Below, in pieces: positions 40,729-48,101 of a stretch of DNA of 52,685 bases. Each line of letters starts with the position of its first letter. Within the stretch, counting starts at the first letter, position 1. This DNA comes from JAHFUI01 sp041485905. GTDB taxonomy: Bacteria; Acidobacteriota; Vicinamibacteria; Vicinamibacterales; CAVVIG01. The DNA lies in NCBI GenBank assembly GCA_041485905.1, contig JBGPKK010000013.1, forward strand, positions 1 to 52,685, read 5' to 3'. A program made the translations under genes and the position numbers. Under the pieces are notes generated by a model that was not told where the DNA came from, did no database searches, and was given only the letters and a program-made list of their open reading frames with translations.

Positions 40729-40810
40729 ACCACGGAGGACACCGAGGACGCGGAGGAAGGTCTGCGTTTCGAACAGGATTGAACCTCCTGTCCTCCGTGT
40801 CCTCCGTGGT
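40729..40810. repeat. Inverted repeat ACCACGGAGG between dinB-like and cimA
   Basis: ACCACGGAGGACACCGAGGA (from 40729) is mirrored by TCCTCCGTGTCCTCCGTGGT (to 40810), with one extra base on the left arm and about 40 bases between. The arms themselves are tandem GGAGGAC-type repeats. It may end the dinB-like transcript, and it sits just upstream of the cimA start region. Confidence 0.55.
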
Positions 40811-40849
40811 CGCTAGTTTTCCGGCGCATCTGCGCTATCATCGGCTGGG

Positions 40850-42430
40850 ATGCCTCCAGACATCGAAATCTACGACACAACGCTCCGCGACGGCAGTCAG
40901 GGCCAGGGTGTGTCGTTTTCTGTCGCCGACAAGCTCCGGATCGCCGAGCGGCTGGACGACTTCGGCGTCCATTACATCGAAGGCGGCTGGCCCGGATCGA
41001 ATCCGAAAGACATCGCGTTCTTCGACGAAGCGAAACGCCGCCCCTTCAAACACGCGCAGCTCGCCGCGTTCGGATCGACGCGCCGCAAGGGCGTCGCCGC
41101 CAAAGACGATGACCAGGTGCGGCTGCTCATCGATGCCGAAACGCCGGTGATCACGATTTTCGGCAAGACGTGGCTCTTGCACGTGCGTGAAGTGCTGCAG
41201 ACGACGCCGGAAGAAAACCTGGCGATGATCGAAGACACGGTCCGGTTCCTGAAGCAGCAGGGCCGCTTCGTCGTCTATGACGCCGAGCACGCATTCGACG
41301 GATACAAGGACGATCCCGCATACGGGCTGTCGACCTGGCAGGCCGCCCAGCGCGGCGGCGCCGACATCGTCGTCCTGTGCGACACCAACGGCGGCTCGCT
41401 GCCCGACGAGATCGCCGACATCACGCGAGCCGCGCGAGCGGGACTGACCGTTCGGCTGGGCATCCATACGCACGACGACATCGGCCTTGGCGTGGCCAAT
41501 GCGCTCGCGGCGATTGACGCCGGCGCGACCCACGTCCAGGGGACGATCAACGGCTACGGCGAACGGACCGGCAACTGCAACCTGACGACGGTCATTCCGA
41601 ATCTCGCGATCAAGATGAAGAAGCAGTCCGTGCCGGCCGAGTCGCTGCCGCTGCTGAAAGAACTGTCACAGTTTGTCGATGAGGTCGCCAACGTCCGCCC
41701 GAACCCGCGCCTGCCGTGGGTGGGCGCCGCCGCGTTCTCGCACAAAGGCGGGACGCACGTGAACGCGGTCCAGAAGCTGCTTCGCAGCTACGAGCACATC
41801 GACCCGGCGCTGGTCGGCAACAGCCGTCAGGTGCTGATCAGCGAGCTCGCCGGCCGCAGCAACATCATCATGAAAGCGAAGGAGCTCGGGTTTGACGTGA
41901 CGAAGGACACCCCAGAGCTCAGCGAGATGCTCAAACGGGTGAAAGCACTGGAGCACGAAGGCTACGAGTTTGAAGCCGCCGACGGCTCGCTGGCGCTGCT
42001 GATTCGGCGGGCGCTCAAAGAAGAGCCGACGCCCTTTCACGTCGACGCGTACCACGTGTCGATGCGATCCGAGGGGAAGACGCTGGTCTGCGAAGCGACG
42101 GTCAAGGTCCGCGTCGGCGCTGAACATGCCCACACGGTGGCTGAGGGCGACGGTCCCGTGAACGCGCTCGACGGCGCGCTGCGGTCGGCGCTGGTCGGGT
42201 TCTATCCGGATCTCCAGACGGTCCGTTTGACGGATTACAAGGTGCGGATCGTCGATTCATCCGTCGGCACCGCCGCGCGGACGCGCGTGCTCATCGAATC
42301 GAGCGACGGTACGTCGAGCTGGACGACCATCGGCGTCAACGAGAACATCATCGAAGCCAGCCTGCAGGCGCTCGTCGACAGCCTCGAGTACGGCCTGTTG
42401 AAGAAGGAGTTCGCCGCCCACGTCGTGTAA
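40850..42430 (+). CDS. cimA: (R)-citramalate synthase
   Basis: The 526-residue cytoplasmic enzyme joins acetyl-CoA and pyruvate to citramalate, the first step of the threonine-independent route to isoleucine. The N-terminal TIM barrel of the isopropylmalate-synthase family has IEIYDTTLRDGSQGQGVSFS, GIHTHDDIG with metal-binding His, GTINGYGERTGNC and the linker FSHKGGTHVNAV. The C-terminal regulatory domain (about 400-520, with SVGTAARTRVLIE) is the likely isoleucine feedback site. Length and the GSQGQG variant fit the TIGR00977 type of citramalate synthase better than LeuA or NifV. ATG 40850 lies nine bases after a TATCAT box and lacks a clear ribosome binding site. Confidence 0.92.
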   Translation: MPPDIEIYDTTLRDGSQGQGVSFSVADKLRIAERLDDFGVHYIEGGWPGSNPKDIAFFDEAKRRPFKHAQLAAFGSTRRKGVAAKDDDQVRLLIDAETPVITIFGKTWLLHVREVLQTTPEENLAMIEDTVRFLKQQGRFVVYDAEHAFDGYKDDPAYGLSTWQAAQRGGADIVVLCDTNGGSLPDEIADITRAARAGLTVRLGIHTHDDIGLGVANALAAIDAGATHVQGTINGYGERTGNCNLTTVIPNLAIKMKKQSVPAESLPLLKELSQFVDEVANVRPNPRLPWVGAAAFSHKGGTHVNAVQKLLRSYEHIDPALVGNSRQVLISELAGRSNIIMKAKELGFDVTKDTPELSEMLKRVKALEHEGYEFEAADGSLALLIRRALKEEPTPFHVDAYHVSMRSEGKTLVCEATVKVRVGAEHAHTVAEGDGPVNALDGALRSALVGFYPDLQTVRLTDYKVRIVDSSVGTAARTRVLIESSDGTSSWTTIGVNENIIEASLQALVDSLEYGLLKKEFAAHVV

Positions 42431-42440
42431 GGTGCCTCCT

Positions 42441-43289
42441 GTGCGTCCCGCCGTTCGAGTCGTCCTCATTCCTCTGTGTGCCGCGTGTTTCGTCGCAATC
42501 GGAATTGCGCAGGCGCCGCACGAGATCCTGCTGTCGCGTCAGATCATGCGCGAGAGCCACACGCGCGTCGGCGATATCGTGACGCTCGCCACCGATCCGC
42601 ACGGCGGCCGCGCCATGACGTTCCGCGTGGCCGGGGTCTACGAGCCGATGCCCGATCCCAAACAGTTCACGGCGCGGCGTTTCGAAGCGCGCCTGCATCT
42701 GCCGGATCTGATTGCGCTGACGGCCGATCCGGGGGATCCGCTGTCGTCTGAGTCCGTCGACGCATTCAATCTGACCCTCGCCGATCCCAAAGACGCGGGG
42801 GCGGTCGCCTCGATCATCGAAACGCGGGCGCCGGGTCTGCTCGTCGAATCGACAACGTCAAGCGGACAGGGCGATCCGTTCGCCGTCCTGGATCGCTTTC
42901 ACTGGGCCATCGCTGTCGTCACGGTGATCGGCAGCACCGCCTTTCTGCTCGCGTTAATGGTGATGCGGGTTGAGGAACGGCGCGAGATCATCGGCGTCCT
43001 CCGCCTCATCGGGATCCCGCCGCGATCGATTTTGATCGAAGTCCTGCTCGAGAGCCTGCTGATCGCCGTCGCGGGCGCCCTGTTCGGCGTCCTCGTCTCC
43101 CTGTCGGCGCAGGATGCGGTCAACCGGTTCTTTCAATGGCGTTACGACACACCGCTGGTGTTCGTGCGCGTGACCGGATCGATTGCCTGGAAAGCGGTGG
43201 CGTTTTCCGTGCCTCTTGGCGTGATCGCAGGTCTGGCGGCGTCGTGGGCGCTCCTTCGCCGCCAGGTCGTCTCACTCATCCGCCGATGA
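42441..43289 (+). CDS. FtsX-like ABC permease, AttF/AttG type (first)
   Basis: The 282-residue membrane protein has one N-terminal membrane segment (VVLIPLCAACFVAIGIA), a periplasmic domain of about 130 residues (RVGDIVTLATDPHGGRAMTF) and three C-terminal helices (AIAVVTVIGSTAFLLALMVM; ILIEVLLESLLIAVAGALFG; AVAFSVPLGVIAGLAASWAL), the FtsX/MacB topology. GTG 42441 is favoured because AAGGTG lies seven bases upstream; GTG 42432 is possible. It overlaps the next gene (ATGA) and starts a four-gene operon with a second permease, an ATPase and an AttH/CrtC-like protein. Such permeases usually extract or move lipophilic molecules from the membrane rather than import solutes. Confidence 0.85.
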   Translation: MRPAVRVVLIPLCAACFVAIGIAQAPHEILLSRQIMRESHTRVGDIVTLATDPHGGRAMTFRVAGVYEPMPDPKQFTARRFEARLHLPDLIALTADPGDPLSSESVDAFNLTLADPKDAGAVASIIETRAPGLLVESTTSSGQGDPFAVLDRFHWAIAVVTVIGSTAFLLALMVMRVEERREIIGVLRLIGIPPRSILIEVLLESLLIAVAGALFGVLVSLSAQDAVNRFFQWRYDTPLVFVRVTGSIAWKAVAFSVPLGVIAGLAASWALLRRQVVSLIRR

Positions 43290-44488
43290 CATCGCGGGCG
43301 CTGGCGTGGCGGACGATGACGGCGCAGCCGGGACGCGCGGGCCTGGCGATTGCGGGCGTGGCCGTGATCGGCGCGCTGCTGTTCGACATGCTCCTGCTCT
43401 CGCACGGTCTTCTGCTGTCCTACCGGGCGCTGCTCGAAAGCGCCGGCTACGACGTGCGGGTCGTCTCGGTGGACAACCCGATCGTCAGGATGCCGATACC
43501 GGAGGCGACTGCGGTCGCCCGCGCCGTCGAGCGCCTGCCGGAGGTTCGCGAGGTCGCCATCCTTCGCCGGGCGCGTGCCGCGGTTCTGGCTCCGGGTCGC
43601 AAGCCGGCGGACGTGACGCTCCTCAGCGTGTCGCCCCGCGCGGATCGGCTCGCGTGGCGAATCGTCGCCGGCGACGACCTCATGGTCCAGCAACACCTGA
43701 CCGATCCGCCGCCACTTGTCATCAATCGGAAGCTCGCCGAGACGCTGTCGTTGTCGCCAGGTTCGACGGTTCGCGTCCGACTCGCCCTGGCGGACGCGTC
43801 CGCGTTGCCCGCCGTGGCCTTTCGCGTCGCGGGAATCTGCGAGAACCTGTTCGACACCGCTGCCGATCTGACGGCGTCAACGGATGCGGATGGATTCGAA
43901 CGGGCCAGAGCGGGATTCGGCGACGAAGCGGAGGTGCTGCTCGTGGCGTCGCGGCCCGAGTTTGGGCCAACGGCGGCCGTCGCCGCGATTGAGCGCCTGC
44001 GGCCCAACCTGCGCGCCTACTCGAACGAGCAGATCGTGGCGCAGATCAACGAGAACGGGTTCGCGTATTTCCGCCAGATCTCGTTCGTGCTCTCGTCGAT
44101 CACGCTCGGCTTCGCCTTTCTCTTGATCGCGACGCTGCTGACCGTCTCGGTAAACCAGCAGCTCGGTCAAATCGCGGCGCTTCGCGCGCTCGGATTTCCA
44201 CGGTCGCGGATTGCCGCCACGCTCCTATGGGAGTCGGCGGTGCTGGTCGGCGTCGGCGGAGTGTTGTCGATCCCGATCGGATGGGCGCTGGCGTCGATCC
44301 TCGATCGCATCCTGCGCGACATGCCGGGCATCTCGGAGCGCGTGCATTTCTTCGTGTTCGAACCGGGCGCGATCGTTGTGCATCTGGGACTGCTGGCGGC
44401 AACCGGCGTGGCCGCGGCGGCGTATCCGGTGTGGATCGCGACAAGCCTTCCGATCGCCGCCACGCTCCGGCTCGAGACGATCTCGTGA
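43286..44488 (+). CDS. FtsX-like ABC permease, AttF/AttG type (second)
   Basis: The 400-residue membrane protein is the partner of the permease at 42441. The N-terminal helix is AGLAIAGVAVIGALLFDMLL, followed by a large periplasmic domain (about residues 45-270) and three C-terminal helices (ISFVLSSITLGFAFLLIATL; SAVLVGVGGVLSIPIGWALA; GLLAATGVAAAAYPVWIA). NQQLGQIAALRALGFPRSRI is the coupling-helix region conserved in FtsX-like permeases. ATG 43286 overlaps the previous stop, and its own stop overlaps the ATPase start (GTGA). A longer open frame from 43136 has no membrane-protein character. It probably forms a heterodimer with the first permease. Confidence 0.88.
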   Translation: MTSRALAWRTMTAQPGRAGLAIAGVAVIGALLFDMLLLSHGLLLSYRALLESAGYDVRVVSVDNPIVRMPIPEATAVARAVERLPEVREVAILRRARAAVLAPGRKPADVTLLSVSPRADRLAWRIVAGDDLMVQQHLTDPPPLVINRKLAETLSLSPGSTVRVRLALADASALPAVAFRVAGICENLFDTAADLTASTDADGFERARAGFGDEAEVLLVASRPEFGPTAAVAAIERLRPNLRAYSNEQIVAQINENGFAYFRQISFVLSSITLGFAFLLIATLLTVSVNQQLGQIAALRALGFPRSRIAATLLWESAVLVGVGGVLSIPIGWALASILDRILRDMPGISERVHFFVFEPGAIVVHLGLLAATGVAAAAYPVWIATSLPIAATLRLETIS

Positions 44489-45165
44489 CGCCGATCGTCG
44501 AAGGCCGCGGGCTGACGCGCACGTTTCCCATGGCGTCCGGGCCGGTGACGGCGCTGCGCGACGTGTCGATCGAGATCGCGCCGGGCGAGTACGTCGCCAT
44601 CACCGGACCGTCCGGCTGCGGCAAATCGACGCTGCTGCACCTGCTTGGCTGCGTCGACGCGCCCACTGAAGGGTCGCTGGTGTTTGAAGGGCGCGATGTG
44701 GCGCGGCTGGGCGAATCGGCGCGGAGTCGCATCCGGCTGACGCGCATCGGGTTCATCTTCCAGCGCTTCTTCCTGCTGCCGATGCTCGATGCGTGGGAGA
44801 ACGTGGAGCTGCCGCAGGCCGAGGTCGGCGTCGCGCCCGACGATCGGCGACAGCGCACGCGCGAACTGCTCGAGTACGTGGGCCTGAGCGATCGCGCGCA
44901 TCATCGACCGTCTCAGCTTTCCGGCGGAGAAATGCAGCGGGTCGCCATCGCACGCGCGCTCGCGAACCGGCCGGCGCTCCTGCTCGCCGACGAGCCGACC
45001 GGCGAGCTGGACGAGGACACAGGCGAGCAGATCGGCGAACTGTTCGATCGCGTTCACGCCGACGGCACGGCCATCGTCGTCGTGACGCACAATCCGCTGC
45101 TCGCCCGACGCGCCAGGCGGCATCTGGCGATGAAGCGCGGCGCCCTGGAAATGACTCAGTCATGA
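44485..45165 (+). CDS. ABC transporter ATP-binding protein, MacB/LolD/AttE type
   Basis: The 226-residue cytoplasmic ATPase drives the two FtsX-like permeases. The Walker A motif is GPSGCGKST, the Q-loop IGFIFQRFFLLP, the signature LSGGEMQRVAIARAL, Walker B ALLLADEPTGELD and the H-loop VVVTHN. All catalytic residues are intact. The Q-loop and LLPMLDAWENVELP are typical of the MacB/LolD group. It starts at GTG 44485, overlapping the previous stop. Its stop overlaps the ATG of the AttH/CrtC-like gene. Its order, permease-permease-ATPase-AttH-like, matches the att systems, though the order varies. Confidence 0.93.
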   Translation: MTPIVEGRGLTRTFPMASGPVTALRDVSIEIAPGEYVAITGPSGCGKSTLLHLLGCVDAPTEGSLVFEGRDVARLGESARSRIRLTRIGFIFQRFFLLPMLDAWENVELPQAEVGVAPDDRRQRTRELLEYVGLSDRAHHRPSQLSGGEMQRVAIARALANRPALLLADEPTGELDEDTGEQIGELFDRVHADGTAIVVVTHNPLLARRARRHLAMKRGALEMTQS

Positions 45166-46535
45166 TGTTCCGGGTGGCGTGGCGGTCGTTGATGACGCGG
45201 CCGGTCCGTGCGGCGGTTCTGGCGGCCGGATTCGGCTTCGGGATCGCGGTGATGGCGGTACTGCTCGGCGTCGGGCAGGTCATTCTCGAGCAGGCGCACG
45301 CGCCGGCGCTCGGCGGCGGCGGCGATTTGAGGATGTACGGCCCGTTTGGTTCCGTGTCGAGCGCGCGTTTCCTCATCTCCAGCGTCTTGGGCGCGCCCGA
45401 TCTTGTGCGCCGGGTGACGGCTGCGTCCCCCTCCAAGCAGACGCGCCTGTTCCTGATGACGCCGAACGGTGCGGTTGCCGTCTCGGCCAAAGGCGGCATT
45501 CCCAGTCTCGAACGATCGATCGGCGACCCGGAAGTGTCGAGCGTCGCATCGTGGAAGGATGCGCCGGGCGACGAGCGGTGGACACACCCCGATCCCGGTG
45601 ACGTGCTTCGCGCGATGGACCGGTTCCACGCCGTCCCCGACGTTCGCGCGCGAGCGGCGTCGTGGGCCGAATGGCTGTATTTCAACGGCCGGACGCGCGA
45701 CGGCCGGCTGCGTGTGTATCTGACGTTTCTGGTCGGGCCTCGCGCCGAGGACGCGGGGAAGAGGCGCGCCGGCGTCCGGCTTCAGCTCGAACGCGACGGT
45801 CGGTCGAGTCATTACGCGGCGCAGGGAGAAGTCGACGAGACGTCGGTGCTGGGCGGCGCGCCAGATCTGGACATCGCCGGCAACCGCGTGCGTCTCGAGG
45901 GCCTGACGTATCGGATCACTCTCGCCCTCGCTGGCCTCACGGGCGACATCGTCCTCGATGTCGAGCCCGGACGATCACTGCCGCCGGCGTCGATACGCGG
46001 CGCGGGCGGGTGGGTATCCGGGTACGTCGTGCCCGCATTGGCCGGCACGATGCGCGCGAATCTCCGCGTCCGAGGCGAGCCCGTGACGTTCGACGAAGCG
46101 GTCGGCTATCACGATCACAACTGGGGGTTCTGGGAAGGCGTCAGCTGGCAGTGGGGACAGGTGGCGAACGACGACCTGTCCGTCGTGTACGGCCGCGTGT
46201 TTCCACCTGCCGACGTCGCCGATCCCACGCGCGTCCCGGGTTTTCTTGCCGTGCTCGGCCCCGGCGGTCCGTTGGGATTCTCGACCAACGTCACGATCGA
46301 CGATGCAAGCGCGGGGCGGGTAGATGTGCGTGCGACGGGCAAAGGCGTCGAGCTGCAGTTGACATTTTCAGCCGACGAAACAGTCCGAACGACCATGGCA
46401 ACGACCGCCTTGCCCGGAGGCACGCCGCTGAATTTCTTGCAGCTTGGCGGCGTGTATCACGTGACGGGGACGGTGGCCGGCCGTCAGATTGATTTCACTG
46501 CGCGCGGATCGGCCGAGACGTTCAAGCCGCGCTGA
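45162..46535 (+). CDS. AttH/CrtC-like lipocalin-type exported protein
   Basis: The 457-residue protein has an N-terminal membrane or signal segment (AVLAAGFGFGIAVMAVLLGV). The body is beta-rich with two lipocalin-like halves and GYHDHNWGFWEG (about residue 315), the hallmark of the AttH and hydroxyneurosporene-hydratase (CrtC) group, in which a hydrophobic molecule binds in the barrel. AttH proteins are encoded with an ABC transporter and are thought to bind a hydrophobic ligand in the periplasm. ATG 45162 overlaps the ATPase stop. The N-terminal MFRVAWRSLMTRPVRAAVLA resembles the first helix of FtsX-like permeases, suggesting a retained membrane anchor. Enzymatic activity is not established. 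Confidence 0.75.
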   Translation: MMFRVAWRSLMTRPVRAAVLAAGFGFGIAVMAVLLGVGQVILEQAHAPALGGGGDLRMYGPFGSVSSARFLISSVLGAPDLVRRVTAASPSKQTRLFLMTPNGAVAVSAKGGIPSLERSIGDPEVSSVASWKDAPGDERWTHPDPGDVLRAMDRFHAVPDVRARAASWAEWLYFNGRTRDGRLRVYLTFLVGPRAEDAGKRRAGVRLQLERDGRSSHYAAQGEVDETSVLGGAPDLDIAGNRVRLEGLTYRITLALAGLTGDIVLDVEPGRSLPPASIRGAGGWVSGYVVPALAGTMRANLRVRGEPVTFDEAVGYHDHNWGFWEGVSWQWGQVANDDLSVVYGRVFPPADVADPTRVPGFLAVLGPGGPLGFSTNVTIDDASAGRVDVRATGKGVELQLTFSADETVRTTMATTALPGGTPLNFLQLGGVYHVTGTVAGRQIDFTARGSAETFKPR

Positions 46536-46537
46536 AC

Positions 46538-46628
46538 GGCGGACCTCATAAGGTCCGCCCTACGTACCGTACGTAGGCCGGACCCTGTTGGGTCCGGCAA
46601 ACGCGACCCTATTGGGTCCGGCGAGACC
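46538..46628. repeat. REP palindrome array left of the transposase
   Basis: GGCGGACCT-CATA-AGGTCCGCC (46538-46559) is followed by CTACGTAC-C-GTACGTAG (46560-46576), a perfect 8-bp palindrome holding two opposed GTACGTAG heads. Next come two 24-base tandem units with stems CCGGACCC-TGTT-GGGTCCGG and GACCC-TATT-GGGTC (46581-46628). It starts two bases after the AttH-like stop and ends just before the transposase stop. A near copy lies at 47168-47277. Confidence 0.85.
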
Positions 46629-46632
46629 GGCG

Positions 46633-47121
46633 CTAGAACGTCAGAATCTCTTCGACCGTCCATAGATCGGAACCCGAATATTTATACTCGCTCGCCGAGT
46701 CAACAAGTCTGGCGCGCACCGGATTTGTCACCACGTATCGTGCCACGGCTCGGATGTCGTCGTCTCGCCTCAGTGTTCGCTCGTGATAGCCGTCCTGCCA
46801 CAATCGCCCACCGGACGTTCGCGAATACAAGCTTGCCGCCCGTTGCTTGCCGACTCGCACAAATCTGCGCAAATCTGAATCGCCAGCGCGTCCTTCGACG
46901 AGAAGGTGCAGGTGGTCCGGCATTACGCAGTACGCAAGAAACGCAAAGTGATCTTCCGACGCGGTTAGTCGAAACTGCGTGAGCGCGTCGATGGCGATCT
47001 CGTCGGCGAGAAATAATGGTCGCCGTAAATGCGTGCAACAGGTGAGGAAATAGCGGTATGGGCCCTTGTAGCTAAAGCCTGGGATTCGCGGTGGACGAGA
47101 CACGCCCCGCCCGCGGGGCAA
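46633..47121 (-). CDS. REP-associated tyrosine transposase (RAYT, TnpA-REP type)
   Basis: The 162-residue HUH-type, single-tyrosine nuclease is related to IS200 transposases and associated with REP palindromes. The core motifs are GPYRYFLTCCTHLRRPLF, FLAYCVMPDHLHLLVEG with the HUH pair, LWQDGYHERTLR and AVARYVVTNPVRARLV with the catalytic Tyr, then YKYSGSDLW. The start is uncertain: TTG 47121 and GTG 47103 are possible, and the hairpin GCCCCGC-CC-GCGGGGC lies between them, where it could limit translation. Directly repeated REP arrays flank the gene closely on both sides. Catalytic residues look intact, so the pair may be active. Confidence 0.9.
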   Translation of the reverse strand: MPRGRGVSRPPRIPGFSYKGPYRYFLTCCTHLRRPLFLADEIAIDALTQFRLTASEDHFAFLAYCVMPDHLHLLVEGRAGDSDLRRFVRVGKQRAASLYSRTSGGRLWQDGYHERTLRRDDDIRAVARYVVTNPVRARLVDSASEYKYSGSDLWTVEEILTF

Positions 47122-47167
47122 TACGTGTGCCCGCGAGGTCGGTAATCCCGTGAACCGGATCCTGATC

Positions 47168-47277
47168 GGCGGACCTCATAAGGTCCGCCCCACGTACCGT
47201 ACGTAGGCCGGACCCTATTGGGTCCGGCGAAACCGACCCTATTGGGTCCGGCGAAACCGACCCTGTTGGGTCCGGCG
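47168..47277. repeat. REP palindrome array right of the transposase
   Basis: This repeats the left array in the same orientation: GGCGGACCT-CATA-AGGTCCGCC (47168-47189), then CCACGTAC-C-GTACGTAG with one changed base, then three 24-base units with GACCC-TATT-GGGTC or GACCC-TGTT-GGGTC stems (47211-47277). The left array has two such units, so unit number varies. The array touches the stop codon of the tonB-like gene and may end its transcript. Confidence 0.85.
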
Positions 47278-47985
47278 TTACTGCAGCGTGAACTGGACCG
47301 TGATGGTCATCACGATCGGCACGGGCACTCCATTCAAGAGCGTTGGCGTGTATTCCCACTGCCGCACGGCTTCGAGCGCTGCGGCGTCGAGCAGCGGAAT
47401 CGATCGAAGTACCTTCGCGTCCCGCACCTTTCCGTCCGGACCGATTGTCGCCTCGATAATCACGAGGCCCTGCACTCGAGCGGCTTGCGCGATCCGAGGG
47501 TACGCGGGCCGGACGTCCCGGACTTTCGCCGGCGGCCTGATGTCGCCGCCGACCGGAAGCGGCGCACGCAGGGTCACGGGCGGCGGCGGCGGTGGTGCGG
47601 TGTGTTCTCCCACGCCGCCAGGTATTTCTCCCGCGCCGGCACCTTCGATGGCACTAATCAGCGATCTGTTGGGCTGACTCGGGGTCTCTGGTGCAATCTC
47701 GTGCGGCGCATTGATTGGCGCCGCGTCGGCATTCGTCGCGGGCCGTGGCTGTTCGGTCGTGGTCCGCGGCGGCGAGGGCGGCGCCGGCGCCGACGGCAGC
47801 GGCGGAGTGCCGACGAACGCCAGCATCGCGGGTGGCGTCGGCAAGATCCCACTGTTGGTGGCGAGGAGCGGCACGATGATCGCGGCGATGATCACTGCCG
47901 TATGTGCGGCGATTGACAGCGGCACCGAGTATCGGCGTCTGCCCCCAATCGAGATCGACGGCGCGACGAACATGTTCTGAGCCAC
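47278..47985 (-). CDS. TonB-family energy transducer
   Basis: The 235-residue inner-membrane protein has a cytoplasmic N-terminus, one membrane helix (PLSIAAHTAVIIAAIIVPLL, about residues 22-42), a Pro-rich periplasmic stretch (TPPLPSAPAPPSPP and APPPPPPVTL) and a C-terminal TonB domain (about 155-235: VRPAYPRIAQAARVQGLVII, LEAVRQWEYTPTLLNGVPV). It transmits proton-motive energy to outer-membrane receptors, of which this window has several. GTG 47985 lies eight bases after AGGAGAGG; ATG 47973 is a shorter alternative. No exbB or exbD is adjacent. It is on the same strand as DUF885 but separated from it by an inverted repeat. Confidence 0.92.
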   Translation of the reverse strand: MAQNMFVAPSISIGGRRRYSVPLSIAAHTAVIIAAIIVPLLATNSGILPTPPAMLAFVGTPPLPSAPAPPSPPRTTTEQPRPATNADAAPINAPHEIAPETPSQPNRSLISAIEGAGAGEIPGGVGEHTAPPPPPPVTLRAPLPVGGDIRPPAKVRDVRPAYPRIAQAARVQGLVIIEATIGPDGKVRDAKVLRSIPLLDAAALEAVRQWEYTPTLLNGVPVPIVMTITVQFTLQ

Positions 47986-48012
47986 TCACCACCTCTCCTT
48001 CACGACCACCTC

Positions 48013-48101
48013 GTTCACAACCTCGCAGCGTTAGACACCGCGACGTGCGAAAGAGTGTGGTGGAGCAAAATGGCGGGCGACGTGTCTAACGAGTTGTGAA
48101 C
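48013..48101. repeat. Inverted repeat spanning the DUF885 stop codon
   Basis: GTTCACAAC (48013-48021) and CGTTAGACAC (48029-48038) are mirrored by GTGTCTAACG (48082-48091) and GTTGTGAAC (48093-48101). The right arm contains the last codons and the stop of the DUF885 gene. The left arm is an inverted partial copy with a short insertion (CTCGCAG). It could form a large hairpin ending the DUF885 transcript before the tonB-like gene. Confidence 0.6.

Noticed and set aside
47211..47277. Short CRISPR array from 24-base tandem units
   Set aside because: The units are contiguous with no spacers, are themselves palindromic, and recur on the other side of a RAYT gene.
48029..48091. Integron attC site, because GTTAGAC and GTCTAAC are present
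   Set aside because: The order is reversed compared with attC, and the arms match the end of the DUF885 gene, which explains them better.
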